This document shows, in pieces, positions 1 through 9,570 of a stretch of DNA of 64,000 nt. This stretch comes from Paragemmobacter straminiformis (GTDB taxonomy: Bacteria > Pseudomonadota > Alphaproteobacteria > Rhodobacterales > Rhodobacteraceae). The DNA is taken from the NCBI RefSeq assembly GCF_014243445.1, contig NZ_JACLQD010000002.1:124001-188000 (forward strand), written 5' to 3'. Position 1 is the stretch's first letter. Each line of letters opens with the position of its first letter. The notes under the pieces are model-generated. The model did no database searches, was not told where the DNA came from, and was given only the letters and a program-made list of their open reading frames with translations. A program made the translations under genes and the position numbers.

Positions 1-314
1 CGCCTACCGCCCCCGTGCCCCGCGCTTAGCACCGCATAGCCCGTGCATGGAAACACGAACAAGACCAACGGCTAGCACGAAAGCGCTATACCGTTGTTAT
101 TGTGTGGTTTTCTGGATTTCGGCTCTTGCGGCAGGGTCTGCGGTGAAAAGGGCAAAACATAATGAAAACAAGGTGTTGCCCTCTGCGATGGGACCCTCGG
201 ACCTGCATTTGTCAACATCGCAGCGACACGGTCAAGTGCAGGGCAATCCAATGGCTCCATCATCCCCGTTGCAAGATTGTCATCCGACTTCGTTTCGAAT
301 GCTTGAATCGTCAA
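1..314. other. no supported gene; possible short ORF on minus strand
   Basis: I see no recognisable gene here. A minus-strand frame of about 80 codons (314 down to 72) begins with a TTG directly after the stop of the next gene, but it shows no known domain and no clear ribosome binding site. I therefore do not call it. The base composition resembles the island rather than the GC-rich core on the right side of the window. Confidence 0.3.
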
Positions 315-572
315 TCACCCGACGTCTTCGGCCTTCGATCTTCTTCCACTGATCTCGCACAAGACGCCGAGTGCAACCCCGAGCAGGACATAGAGGATAC
401 CGATGTTGATCGCCTCGCCCGTCGTCGCTGCCGTCAGGTAGGCTTGTGCGGCTGCTTGGTTGGCTTCTGCGGTATCGGTGCGGAACGCAACCAAGATGTC
501 AAACGAAACCCGCATGATGCCAAACCAGAACAGCAAATGCGCGATGGCCATTCCGATTCGCGTGAAGAACAT
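315..572 (-). CDS. small predicted inner-membrane protein, unknown function
   Basis: This is an 85-residue protein with two hydrophobic stretches, roughly residues 6-30 (rich in F, I, L and W) and residues 56-76 (IGILYVLLGVALGVL). They are separated by a polar, Ala/Gln-rich linker, so a two-pass inner-membrane protein is predicted. The ATG at 572 was chosen because a GGAG lies about 10 nt upstream. The open frame continues further upstream, but that part is basic and not protein-like. It lies outside the island boundary at 1024-1043 and beside an ArdC remnant, so it may come from an older mobile element. I do not recognise the family. Confidence 0.5.
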   Translation of the reverse strand: MFFTRIGMAIAHLLFWFGIMRVSFDILVAFRTDTAEANQAAAQAYLTAATTGEAINIGILYVLLGVALGVLCEISGRRSKAEDVG

Positions 573-731
573 AAGTTCGCACACTCCGAGAGGCGTCTCG
601 CTTGCTACCTTGGCGCGTGTGTTCGTGGAGTTCAAGCAACGGACAATCCGGCTGCGCCGCTTGGCCGAGGAAGATCCCGCGACTGGGTAGAGGCGCCGCA
701 ACTTCTGTCGCTGGAACAGCATGGATGGGGA

Positions 732-878
732 CTACCCGGCCGCCACAGCCATCTTTTCTTCGGTCAACGCCAACAGGAAGTCCGTGGCGTTTTGGGCTTC
801 GCCGGCTGCCCGGAAGATCGCGCGGCTATCTTCTTTGATCGCTTGCAACCAGCCTTGGATGCAAGCGCCGCTTCGGGC
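732..878 (-). pseudogene. C-terminal remnant of an ArdC-type antirestriction protein
   Basis: About 49 codons resemble the extreme C-terminus of ArdC/DUF1738 zincin-like antirestriction proteins: a WLQAIKEDSRAIF stretch followed by AGEAQNATDFL and a short tail. The N-terminal single-strand DNA-binding domain and the metallopeptidase HExxH region are absent. Upstream of codon ~29 the open frame becomes unrelated sequence, so the gene was truncated, probably by recombination. ArdC proteins are carried by conjugative elements and protect incoming DNA, so this scrap points to an earlier mobile element. The family assignment rests on motif resemblance alone. Confidence 0.55.
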
Positions 879-1023
879 GAAGTCAGGTAAGCGATGCGTC
901 CCACACTTCGGCTCCGACACCTTGCGCGCAGCAAAAACCGCGCCTTTGGGCACAGAGGGCAAGACGAGCGGGAACAGGCAAGGGCTTTCCCTTAACCTGT
1001 TGGTTTCCCATAGAATTTTAGAT

Positions 1024-1043
1024 TTTGGCTCCGGCGGTAGGGA
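1024..1043. repeat. attachment site, distal end of the island (copy of tRNA-Asn 3' end)
   Basis: The 20 bases TTTGGCTCCGGCGGTAGGGA here are identical to 33356-33375, which cover the 3' end and CCA of the tRNA-Asn gene. The match stops abruptly on both sides. This is the direct repeat expected when a tyrosine recombinase inserts an element into the 3' end of a tRNA gene and regenerates that end. It places the left boundary of the island at about base 1024. No gene is seen between the ArdC remnant and this site. Confidence 0.85.
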
Positions 1044-1090
1044 GTGACCTAGCTAAGCCATTGTGATTTCGAAGGAAATGTCTCTCCGTA

Positions 1091-1161
1091 TACGGCGAAG
1101 AACGCTCCGTTGTGCCTTACGCAGTGCCACGGAGAAGTACGGAAGGCAACCGAATTGTGCC
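1091..1161. repeat. degenerate ~70-bp dispersed repeat, copy 1
   Basis: This stretch aligns without gaps to 3921-3991 at roughly three quarters identity. It contains a CTCCGT...ACGGAG inverted repeat with an 18-base centre. Conserved blocks include AAGAAC, CTCCGTTGTG, AGTGCCACGGAG and GAATTGTGC. It lies just beside the dead transposase, so it may be a leftover of an insertion event. Function unknown. Confidence 0.6.
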
Positions 1162-1289
1162 CCTTTTTCCGGGTTTGGCCAACGTCCCGCGCGGGTGAGG
1201 AAAGCCGGTCTTGCAGTGTCGGTTCAGACTGCGGCGTCCAGCAGACCTCGATCCTGAAACGCGATCTCCGCCTCGGGACTCAGTCGGTA

Positions 1290-1965
1290 GATGACCGGAG
1301 GCTGGTATGTGGAGTCACACGGCAAAGGACAGTCAGGACTGCGTTCCGTTTTTCGCCTCGAGCAATGGAAACGCCATTGGTCCGAATGGCCATGGCGAGG
1401 CCTGGGCGCAGGGTTGCGAGCCACGAGAGCATGGCACAGGGCTTTCACGGCAAGATCGCGCTTCAGGCGGTCACTCGTGGCCCAGCCGACGACGCGCCGC
1501 GAGAAGAGAACCATGACGACAGCGAGGTAGTGCCAGCCCTCTGCCGTCCAGACGTAGGAGATGTCCGCCACCCACTTCCGGTCCGAGCCATTTTCCGTGA
1601 AGTCCTGCGCCACGAGGTTCGACGCGACGGGCTAGGCATGTTCGCTGTCCGTCGTGCGCTTGAACCGCCGTTTCTGTCGCGTGATGAACTGGTTCTCCCG
1701 CATCAGACGTGCTGTGCGTTGCCGCCCAATCTCATGGCCCTCGTCGACGAGGTCGCGGTGCATGCACGGGCTGTCATGGCTGCCGTTCGACAACGCGAAC
1801 ACCGTGCGGATATGAGCCAGATAGACCATGTCCTTCTGCTAGCGGCGACAGGCGGGCCTTTCCTGCCTGGCGAAGAAGCCGCTCTGGCTAACACCGAGGA
1901 CACGGCACATCCAGCTGCTCGGAAAGCTGACCTTCTGCGCATCGAAATGAAGCATGAGAATGTGC
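1290..1965 (-). pseudogene. IS3-family transposase OrfB, decayed
   Basis: Read on the minus strand, the frame shows an IS3-family OrfB in pieces: a CRVLGVSQSGFF segment, an HRDLVDEGHEIGRQRTARLM segment, the KRRFKRTTDSEHA linker, and the start of the DDE domain (VADISYVWTAEGWHYLAVV). It carries in-frame stops near 1836 and at 1630-1632, and a frameshift after the ALCHALVARNPAP region. The second and third catalytic acidic residues are lost. It cannot make an active transposase. It differs from the intact IS3-family element at 22223-23458. No terminal inverted repeats were found. Confidence 0.75.
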
Positions 1966-2166
1966 ACCTTGTGGAGAGTGAGCCTCTAATTGCCGAGTTC
2001 CGCCAAGCATCCGAACGGACATTGTGACGCGTTAGTTTTTGGGTGATCTCAGGGTCTTGGCGATGTAGCGAATGCAGGATAGCTTGAGGCGAGTGAACGA
2101 GGTGACGCGCACCTTAGCGGGCGAGACAATGCCTGATGGAGGTGGCAACAGAGGAAGGGGGCCGTC

Positions 2167-2607
2167 ATGAACAAATCCGAACTGTTTGAGTTTTTGCAAA
2201 TGCGAACAACAGAGGTTTGGGATAGTTCGAAACAACCCTATTACTTGGCAAGAGTGCAGCCCGAATTAAGAGACTCCGGGAAGAATTACAGAGAAGCAAC
2301 AGGCGAACAAACGTTGGCTACATTTGCGGAAGCTGTGCCGGGTATTCGTGTGGTTCGACACCCGCACAAGAAAGCGAAAATTGGCCTCGTTCCAGCATCA
2401 TCTCCGTTTGAGTTTTCTGAAATGGAGGGGCAGGCTTCAACTGAAGTCGCTGTACCTGCGTTACAATCGCGTTCGCGGATTTATCGACCGGGCGCGCAGC
2501 GCGTTATTGCTGATTTTATGCAACTTTTGTCGACTTTGGATGATAATGATCTGAAGGATTTTCACATACCGGCCCTTGTTTTGGCGAAATTGTTACGGTC
2601 GAAATGA
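2167..2607 (+). CDS. hypothetical protein, first gene of a two-gene cassette
   Basis: This encodes 146 residues with no family I recognise. The start ATG has a purine-rich GGAAGGGGG about 6-14 nt upstream. The middle (residues ~45-75: an EQTLATFAEAVPGIRVVRH stretch followed by a basic HKKAK patch) has the flavour of a small winged-helix or OST-HTH/LOTUS-type domain, but that is only an impression. The rest is mixed alpha-helical with no membrane segment or signal peptide. Its stop overlaps the start of the next gene (ATGA), so the two proteins are probably made together. AT-rich composition marks it as acquired DNA. Confidence 0.6.
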   Translation: MNKSELFEFLQMRTTEVWDSSKQPYYLARVQPELRDSGKNYREATGEQTLATFAEAVPGIRVVRHPHKKAKIGLVPASSPFEFSEMEGQASTEVAVPALQSRSRIYRPGAQRVIADFMQLLSTLDDNDLKDFHIPALVLAKLLRSK

Positions 2608-3425
2608 AGTTGATAATTGTTGTGGCCACGCCTGACGGGGCCTTGGCGAAAACAGTTGGTCAGAAAAAGACCTCGTTGATTGACTCGGCCGCACTAAGAA
2701 AAGCACTGAGTTTTGGTGTAAATGTGAATGTCTTGTCTGCCGTTCCAGCTTCGGTTCATGATTTCACAAAGTACCTTGTTGATCTTGGGCGCGATGCGGA
2801 CGGTATCATAACTATCCTTGACTCGAGGTTGAATGCTTTCAGCGCGCCTCTTTCTCCCTTCTTTTTTGTTGTTCCGCTCGGAAATGAGAGCGAAAATTTC
2901 AATCATCAGAATTTGCTAAGGTCTGCTTACAACAACGGGCTAAAATCATTCCTGGTGTTCTTCGAGAGATTCACAAAGCTTCAGTATAAGAAAATTCTAC
3001 TGCTGCCTTTTTCGAATTTCACTTCCTCAAAGTTTAGCGATTTGAAGGCGATTTTCTTGGGTGGGATTAGTGCGAGAGGTTTTGGGGATACCCTTGATGG
3101 AGCTATTGCCTCAATGAGAGGATTGCAGAAGCCAAAGACTTCCACCGGGTATCAGGATACATATTTTATTGATGACCGAGGGCGGCACTATCAACTCGGC
3201 CACGAAAGACATGCGCGGGCAGAAACAGGAAGCCCACCACATTCACTCTTGTGCATAGCTGGCGCTCGATTCAGGTTCGGAGTTGGGTTTGAGGATTGGT
3301 TGCATTTCAACGTCTCCTCGGCCCAAGGAGCAATTTCAGGGGATTTTGTCTCGTGTCACGGGGGCACGCTCAATGTCCCGGCGCGCACCCATATAAACCT
3401 GTTCCCAAACGATCACATAGCCTGA
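2604..3425 (+). CDS. hypothetical protein, second gene of a two-gene cassette
   Basis: This encodes 273 residues and starts inside the stop codon of the preceding gene (ATGA overlap), which implies translational coupling. I recognise no family. The first ~150 residues alternate hydrophobic strands and helices (MKLIIVVATPDG, DGIITILDS, FFFVVPLGNES, ILLLPFSNF), as in an alpha/beta fold, perhaps a nucleotide-binding or NYN/TIR-like domain. The last ~70 residues include GHERHARAETG and look like a separate domain. Its place in an island of antiviral genes makes a defence role plausible but unproven. Confidence 0.6.
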   Translation: MKLIIVVATPDGALAKTVGQKKTSLIDSAALRKALSFGVNVNVLSAVPASVHDFTKYLVDLGRDADGIITILDSRLNAFSAPLSPFFFVVPLGNESENFNHQNLLRSAYNNGLKSFLVFFERFTKLQYKKILLLPFSNFTSSKFSDLKAIFLGGISARGFGDTLDGAIASMRGLQKPKTSTGYQDTYFIDDRGRHYQLGHERHARAETGSPPHSLLCIAGARFRFGVGFEDWLHFNVSSAQGAISGDFVSCHGGTLNVPARTHINLFPNDHIA

Positions 3426-3430
3426 AATGG

Positions 3431-3464
3431 TAAGCGGCGCTGACCCAAAGGATAGCGCCGCTTA
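3431..3464 (+). terminator. hairpin after the two-gene cassette
   Basis: There is a perfect 11-bp inverted repeat, TAAGCGGCGCT at 3431-3441 and its complement at 3454-3464, with a 12-nt loop. It starts 6 nt after the stop of the upstream gene. No long T run follows, so it is either a weak intrinsic terminator or an mRNA-stabilising hairpin. Confidence 0.55.
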
Positions 3465-3842
3465 AGAAACCATTGGCTACACAGGTTTGTTCACGCCACC
3501 GCTGCAGATAAGCTAGATCACGGCTTCCCGCTGTTCCAGCTGCCTGACACACGCCCCGGCGCTCAGATACCTCACACACTGGTAGGTTTCATCTGAACGC
3601 ATGACATGATGCGTAGTCACGTAGTAGATATGGTACGACTAGCGCAGTAAGTCAAGCAAAGGTCGACTAAGATTCTACAAAGCCAGCGAACCATGATTGA
3701 AGAGTTCGCGTCGAGGCATCGCCATCTCTTCACACAAACAGGGGCCACGGTGGCGACCCGGTGGACATTTATGCGCGAACGGGAAAGGCCGCCTTGCAGG
3801 GCTTTGCCTTAATCTTCTGATTTCAGGTCTAATTTTTGCCCC

Positions 3843-3878
<36 letters not shown>

Positions 3879-3920
3879 CTAGTTAACGCATTGTTATTTA
3901 TTGGTAATTTTTCATACGTT

Positions 3921-3991
3921 GCCGGCAAAGAACACTCCGTTGTGTCTAGTGGAGTGCCACGGAGAGCTACGGGATGCAGCTGAATTGTGCA
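3921..3991. repeat. degenerate ~70-bp dispersed repeat, copy 2
   Basis: This is the partner of 1091-1161, in the same orientation and at about three quarters identity, with the same CTCCGT...ACGGAG inverted repeat. The two copies bracket the dead IS3 transposase and the two-gene cassette. The segment between them may therefore once have moved or been inserted as a unit. Confidence 0.6.
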
Positions 3992-4123
3992 CGCTGCATC
4001 GCGACCCATCTGCCGTGACCACGTCCCCTAACAATCAGAAGGATAATTTTTGCATAACAGCTTGCGAGCCTCGGATCGTCATGAGTAGTTTGAACTATAC
4101 AACGCTAGATTGATGGATCGTTT

Positions 4124-7100
4124 ATGGATGAGTTGTTAAAGGATGGATTTCTTTCGAGAATTTTCAGTCGCCGCTCATCCGCCAGCGTCCGTGTAGAGGG
4201 GCAGGTCAACGGTTCCGAAAGAGGCTCTGAAAACTGGGCCGACAATCGACACAAAACCGTCCGAACACTCGTTCACGAAGTGCTGTCGTCACCCGCGTGC
4301 CTGATCGTAACGGGATATCAGGATTTTCTCTCGGCTCTGACCATAATTCTCGAGAGCGTTCCCGACATCGCATCGCGCCCGCCGGGAAGCATTCGGATCG
4401 TCTTCGGGACCAACAGTGACAGCAGTCGTACGGTTGGTGGGGCAGGGCGGTCGGTATCTGACGAGGCCCGTTCGCATTTCCTGGGCGCTCGTGGGCTCGC
4501 AGTCAGTGATCTTGCCGATCTGCGCGCGATACTCGCCCTCGAAGCCATCGAACGAGGCGCAATCTCCTTTCGCGCCTTCGATGCCAACAAGGCCGCGGAA
4601 ACCCTTGGGAAGCGCCCCACAATGCTGCACGCCAAGTTATACGTGTCGAAAGAACGGGTCCTTTCCGGCTCTGCCAACTTTTCTAATGCGGGTATGCGCT
4701 CCAACTTGGAGTTCATCGACGATGTCAGCGACTATCCGGACTTGGCAAAAGCGCGTCGTGAAAGTGCTGAGGCATTTTGGAAGATGGGCGAGGACTGGAC
4801 TGAGACTGCACTCGAAATCCTGCGCGGCCTGATCCGCCTCGTGAGTGCCGAAGAGGCAGCAGCACGCTCCTACGTGGAGATGACCGGCTTCATACCATGG
4901 ATGGTAGGTGGGCTAACGAGCGCTGGTAGACCACCTCAGCCGTTTCAAGCCGAACTCGTTTACGAAGCCGCAGGCACGATCTACGAACATGGCTTTGCTT
5001 TCGTTGAAGCGCCGACCGGGGCTGGAAAGACCGATATTGGAAAACATCTCGCCGTTGTCCTGCCTGTGACGCATGGAGAGACGGTTCTCAGCACAGGTGA
5101 GCGGGCAGACCAGCGGCGGCTCGGCACACTCGCTTTGGTGCCTGCAAGCGTTCATGGAAACTGGGAAAAAAACTCGTCCTCAAACTTGAGTCTGATCAAG
5201 CACAGTCACCTTTCGAAGAAGGCGCGAGAGGAAGAGGCAGAGATGAATGAGATTAACCGCAAGATCCAGTCATCGGCGTCAATGATTGTTGACGAGAGCC
5301 ACCGGATGAGCTCTCGCTATCTCGCCCCATCGGCGCGATCCATTGTGTTCGAACAAAGCCCCGCCATATGGACGGCCTGTCTTTCGGCAACTCTTATGGG
5401 CAACCAAGGCCTCGATGGCCTTCTTGCCTTTCATGAAAAGCGCAGCTCGATCTACGTCCCGCCGCAGATCACATCTCGTATCAACGAGCATATGGCAAAG
5501 GTTCGCAGGAGATCGGAATTAATCCGAAACTTGCAGGAACTGGAGGACCGTATGGCAGCGCGCCAAGTTCAAGGCGATCTTTTCGAGCGCCCTGAAGTTC
5601 TTGCGGAGGAGTTGCGGCGAACAAAGTCGCTAATTGTAGAGGGCGGGCTTGAGCCCCGCCAAATCCAATCCGATCTTGCAGCCTCATTGGCCCCCTATGT
5701 GGTCCGGCGCCAGCGCGACTGTATCGGGGAGAGCCCTAACCGGTCCAAGAGTCATTTCACCTATCCCCCGATCAGGCTCGAACGGCTAGACGCCGATTTG
5801 ACCGAACAGCAAGCGCGCGTCATTGCCCGCATTAAGGATTTGGCGGAAGCCATAACCACCGGAACAACACTTGTTTCGGCGGATCCAAAACGGGCGGGGC
5901 AAGCGGAAATTCGGTTCCATGACAAGTCCCGGATCCATATTCGGAACTTCTTGGCAGTGCTGAGGTCCTCTATTTCTTTTGCCCGGATAGAATGGACGCA
6001 AGAGCGCGACAGCGAGACTGATCAGAGGGGCAGGGCTTCAATCGGGGAAAGCTTACGACGAGCTGAACGGCAGAGCCGCCGAGCACTTCAGGTTCCTCCA
6101 GGTGAGCTGCCGGAAGAGCGGCCCAGCGGCGACGATGATAGTAAGACGCCAATTTGCGATCGAATTCGCCGGCTTCTCGACGTTCCTGCCTTGGTGGAAA
6201 TTGACGTACAGCGGGCGAAACAAATGGCGGATATTCTGAACCGCCATGTTCAAGTGATCTTCCTCGCTGAACGGATCGGTGTACTCGAAGTCTATGCAAA
6301 TCTTCTGGTTCGTAATGCCCGAAAGGATGCGGAAATCTTCGTGGTTGCGCCAGGTGTGCCTACATTCGGACAAAGCAAGATCAAGCACCTGCGGAGTGGA
6401 TCAGACGCGCAGGACTACCTGGCAATCGATGGAAAGAAGGCAGATCCGTTGAAGCAACGGGCGATGTTCCTGACGTTTCAAATGGCAGAAGGGATCAATT
6501 TGCAGCGCGCTTCTGCGCTAGGGATTATCGGGGTTACGTCGGACATCAAGGCCATGATCCAAGGTCTTGGCCGAATTGACCGGATCGACAGTCCACATTC
6601 AAAGATTCACTACTTCACGTTCGACCTTCCTGGTCTCGTTCTCTCCTCGGACAAGAAGGCGCGCGAAAGGGTCGAAAGTTTAGCACTTCTTTCCGGGGTT
6701 GGGGCGAAAGACCTGCCTTCAGCCCTTGTCGAGTTTGCGGCAGGCGATGTGACCGAGTTGATTGTTCGACAAATTAGGAAGCCGCGTGAACTACGACCCA
6801 ACAACAAATTTGATATGCTTACGCGTCTTGGGAGGCGGCTAAATGCGTCTCTTGTGGAAGATATGCGCTCGAACAGACCGCGCGGCCTCTGGGGCGCGGA
6901 CCTTTGTCTCCTTAAAGGCAAGGAACCTTCGACAATTTTGGTGCTGAATGGCGAAGCTGGAAGCCTCCGAGACGGCTGCGTGCTGCCTCCGCGTCTCGTT
7001 GCAGTGCGCGAGAGTGGATCTGAGCTGATCGTGACTGGCGACCAGTCAGAGACGGCGCGATTGCTCGATGACGCTTACGCCCTCACTGAAGCACAAGGCC

Positions 7101-7573
7101 GCCATCACGTCCGCCCAACCCTTCAGGATGTACAAGACACCCTGTCGCGGCTTCTCGAAACCTTCGGTGGCCTCACACACTGGGACATCCGACCAGCGAG
7201 GACCGTGTCCTTGCTCTCGTCTCTCAGCAAATTCCTTGGAAGTGATAAGTCGGATGATGGTCACGACCTTCTTGGCAGTCTCACGCTACCCTGTTTGGAA
7301 AAATTGGCCGAGACTTGGGCTGCAATCCTCGACCCGTCTTGGATCCGCGCCAAACAGCAGATCAGTTCGCGCAGCAAATCTGGCATCGAGATCCCGGATT
7401 ATCTTGGTATCGAGGCCATTACGCGCGTTTTCTTGGATGAGCCTGAAGCCTACATACAGAGCGCACACGATGCGATGCAGGAACTCCTTGATGGGTGCCG
7501 GGCAGCGTCTGATGGACAGACAATTTCACTACTCGATCGTGTTGGTGTGATCTTCAGCGTTCAGCGCTCGTAA
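4124..7573 (+). CDS. PLD-nuclease / SNF2-type helicase fusion, putative defence protein
   Basis: A 1149-residue protein. Residues ~55-235 resemble a phospholipase D-type nuclease domain with one HxK motif (H169, K171) followed by SGSANFSNAG. Next comes a superfamily 2 helicase: Walker A APTGAGKT around residues 296-303, Walker B DESH at 390-393, a LSATLMG motif III, and a C-terminal lobe with QGLGRIDRID (motif VI, from residue ~813). The last ~250 residues match nothing I know. PLD domains attached to SNF2-type helicases occur in prokaryotic defence genes such as DISARM relatives, where they act on foreign DNA. A single HKD half suggests a dimeric nuclease. The next gene, a DUF262-DUF1524 protein, follows after 132 bp on the same strand, so the two probably work together. 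Confidence 0.75.
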   Translation: MDELLKDGFLSRIFSRRSSASVRVEGQVNGSERGSENWADNRHKTVRTLVHEVLSSPACLIVTGYQDFLSALTIILESVPDIASRPPGSIRIVFGTNSDSSRTVGGAGRSVSDEARSHFLGARGLAVSDLADLRAILALEAIERGAISFRAFDANKAAETLGKRPTMLHAKLYVSKERVLSGSANFSNAGMRSNLEFIDDVSDYPDLAKARRESAEAFWKMGEDWTETALEILRGLIRLVSAEEAAARSYVEMTGFIPWMVGGLTSAGRPPQPFQAELVYEAAGTIYEHGFAFVEAPTGAGKTDIGKHLAVVLPVTHGETVLSTGERADQRRLGTLALVPASVHGNWEKNSSSNLSLIKHSHLSKKAREEEAEMNEINRKIQSSASMIVDESHRMSSRYLAPSARSIVFEQSPAIWTACLSATLMGNQGLDGLLAFHEKRSSIYVPPQITSRINEHMAKVRRRSELIRNLQELEDRMAARQVQGDLFERPEVLAEELRRTKSLIVEGGLEPRQIQSDLAASLAPYVVRRQRDCIGESPNRSKSHFTYPPIRLERLDADLTEQQARVIARIKDLAEAITTGTTLVSADPKRAGQAEIRFHDKSRIHIRNFLAVLRSSISFARIEWTQERDSETDQRGRASIGESLRRAERQSRRALQVPPGELPEERPSGDDDSKTPICDRIRRLLDVPALVEIDVQRAKQMADILNRHVQVIFLAERIGVLEVYANLLVRNARKDAEIFVVAPGVPTFGQSKIKHLRSGSDAQDYLAIDGKKADPLKQRAMFLTFQMAEGINLQRASALGIIGVTSDIKAMIQGLGRIDRIDSPHSKIHYFTFDLPGLVLSSDKKARERVESLALLSGVGAKDLPSALVEFAAGDVTELIVRQIRKPRELRPNNKFDMLTRLGRRLNASLVEDMRSNRPRGLWGADLCLLKGKEPSTILVLNGEAGSLRDGCVLPPRLVAVRESGSELIVTGDQSETARLLDDAYALTEAQGRHHVRPTLQDVQDTLSRLLETFGGLTHWDIRPARTVSLLSSLSKFLGSDKSDDGHDLLGSLTLPCLEKLAETWAAILDPSWIRAKQQISSRSKSGIEIPDYLGIEAITRVFLDEPEAYIQSAHDAMQELLDGCRAASDGQTISLLDRVGVIFSVQRS

Positions 7574-7705
7574 CCGAGATCGGGATACGATTTAATCTGG
7601 TTGCTTGCGATGACGGTTCACAATGACAACTTCTGCGTGCAGGAAGTGTTGACCCGCGTTTTATTTCCCGTCATTTTTTCGGTAACTTATGTCTGAGGAT
7701 CTTTC

Positions 7706-9529
7706 GTGCAACCTAATTATATCGAAATATCAAAGCTTTTTTCGAATGATGAACGCTTTACCGTGCCCTTGTTCCAGCGCCCATATGTCTGGTCGCGTGA
7801 GGCCCAGTGGGAACCACTATGGGATGATGTAAGAGGTGTTTTGTATAGGCTTGAGCAGCGCAAAGGGGATGCGCCAGTTGCAAGCCACTTCCTTGGTACG
7901 ATCGTGCTTGAGCAAAAGCCGACGCCAACGGGCAGTTTGACGCGGCGTGAAGTCATCGACGGTCAGCAACGGCTCACTACGCTGCAGATCCTGCTGAAGG
8001 CGACTGAGCATGCCATTCAGGTGATCATGCCGGGTCCCGAAGATCCTGACTCCGAAGCTTGGGCCATGGAGCGCGACAAAATCGCTCGGTTAACGAAAAA
8101 CCTTTCCGCAGGAGAGGAGCGGTTCAAGGTTTGGCCGACGAACGAAGACCGCGATCCTTTCCGTCAGGTTCTTGAGGCGAAAGCGGAAGATGGCCTCAAA
8201 GAAAGCAGTACACGGATGGCCGAGGCTTACCGGTATTTTCGGTCCGAAGTATCCAAATATCTCTCCTCCGATCATCCGCTAATTTCGGCACAGCGAATTG
8301 TCACAGCTCTGCGAGACTTTCTGAAATTGATCGTGCTCGACCTCGATCAAAGCGACGAACCACAGGCTATCTTTGAAACATTGAACGCGCACGGAACGCC
8401 GCTGCTGCCGGCCGACCTGATTAAGAACTGGCTGCTTTGGGAAGCTGCGCGCCAGAAACAAGATGTTCAGGGGCTCTACGAGACATATTGGCGACCGTTT
8501 GACAGAGATCATCAATACTGGCGCGGTGTAGTCGGAACGGGTCATGCCGCCCGGCCGCGAGTTGACACCTTCTTGCAGAACTGGCTCAGCAAGGAAACTG
8601 TCGAGCCGGTCTCCCCGAAGCACATTTATGATAGATTTCTTCGGTTTGCTGCAGCGAACACTTTGACAAGCAGTGACGCGTCGGTAGTTGCACAGAACAT
8701 CATGTCTAGCATTCGCAATGATGCGAATTGCTTTTTGCGGATAGACATTCCGAGTGGTAATGGGCGTTTCGATCTGTTCCTTGAGCGGATGAAGTCTTTG
8801 GATCTCGTGGTATTCCACCCGTTCCTATTTGGGTTGATGGATCGGCTTCAACACCTGCCAAATGCACTCGAACAAGTAGCCGTTCTGCTGGAAAGCTATC
8901 TTGTCAGGCGTGTGATTTGCGGCATGCAAACCCGTAGCTATGGTACGCTTAGTTTGAAATTGTTGCGAACGGTACTCGATTCAGACGGCCAGGACGTTCC
9001 CGCTTTGATCAAAGCACAGCTTCTTGGGCTGGACGGCACGGATGAGTGGCCATCGGACGAAGCGTTCGAAAGAGAGTGGATGAGGCGTCAGTTCTACGGT
9101 TATTTCCGTCGCGAAAGAGTTTTGATGATCTTGCGAGCCTTGGAGCACCATTACCAGTCATCGAACGGAAAATCCGAACCGCTCATGACCTTTGATTGGT
9201 CAAAACTGCAGATCGAGCATATCCTGCCTCAGACTTGGCAGCCCAATTGGCCGTTGACACCCGAAGTGACAGCCGAAGAACGAAAGGCCAATATTCAAGG
9301 GATTGGCAATCTTACGCTGGTAAGCCAGGCTCTCAATCCCACGCTATCAAATGCCGCATGGATAGGAAGCGATACAAAGCCCGGCAAGCGTGAGGCGCTG
9401 CATAAGTATGCGATGATGCAGATTAACCGAAGGCTCCTCGATGAATTTGGTGAAAATTGGTCTGACGAGACAATAAAACAGCGTGCAAAGATGCTGTTCG
9501 AGGACGCAAAAATAATCTGGCCGAAGTAA
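7706..9529 (+). CDS. DUF262 and DUF1524 (GmrSD-like) protein
   Basis: A 607-residue protein. The N-terminal DUF262 domain carries VPLFQRPYVW and the ParB-like nucleotide-binding motif IDGQQRLTTL (D85 onward). The C-terminal DUF1524 domain is an HNH-type nuclease, with EHILPQTW (H505) followed by GIGNLTLV and LNPTLSNAAW. This is the single-chain layout of GmrSD-type type IV enzymes, which use NTP hydrolysis to cut modified DNA. The start is GTG at 7706, supported by TGAGGA 8-13 nt upstream; no in-frame ATG fits better. It sits between the PLD-helicase and a small unknown gene on the same strand. Either it is a stand-alone type IV restriction enzyme or it is part of a multi-protein system. Confidence 0.85.
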   Translation: MQPNYIEISKLFSNDERFTVPLFQRPYVWSREAQWEPLWDDVRGVLYRLEQRKGDAPVASHFLGTIVLEQKPTPTGSLTRREVIDGQQRLTTLQILLKATEHAIQVIMPGPEDPDSEAWAMERDKIARLTKNLSAGEERFKVWPTNEDRDPFRQVLEAKAEDGLKESSTRMAEAYRYFRSEVSKYLSSDHPLISAQRIVTALRDFLKLIVLDLDQSDEPQAIFETLNAHGTPLLPADLIKNWLLWEAARQKQDVQGLYETYWRPFDRDHQYWRGVVGTGHAARPRVDTFLQNWLSKETVEPVSPKHIYDRFLRFAAANTLTSSDASVVAQNIMSSIRNDANCFLRIDIPSGNGRFDLFLERMKSLDLVVFHPFLFGLMDRLQHLPNALEQVAVLLESYLVRRVICGMQTRSYGTLSLKLLRTVLDSDGQDVPALIKAQLLGLDGTDEWPSDEAFEREWMRRQFYGYFRRERVLMILRALEHHYQSSNGKSEPLMTFDWSKLQIEHILPQTWQPNWPLTPEVTAEERKANIQGIGNLTLVSQALNPTLSNAAWIGSDTKPGKREALHKYAMMQINRRLLDEFGENWSDETIKQRAKMLFEDAKIIWPK

Positions 9530-9570
9530 AAAGCGTTTCTATTCGCGAAATGTAAAGAAAAGGCTAATCA

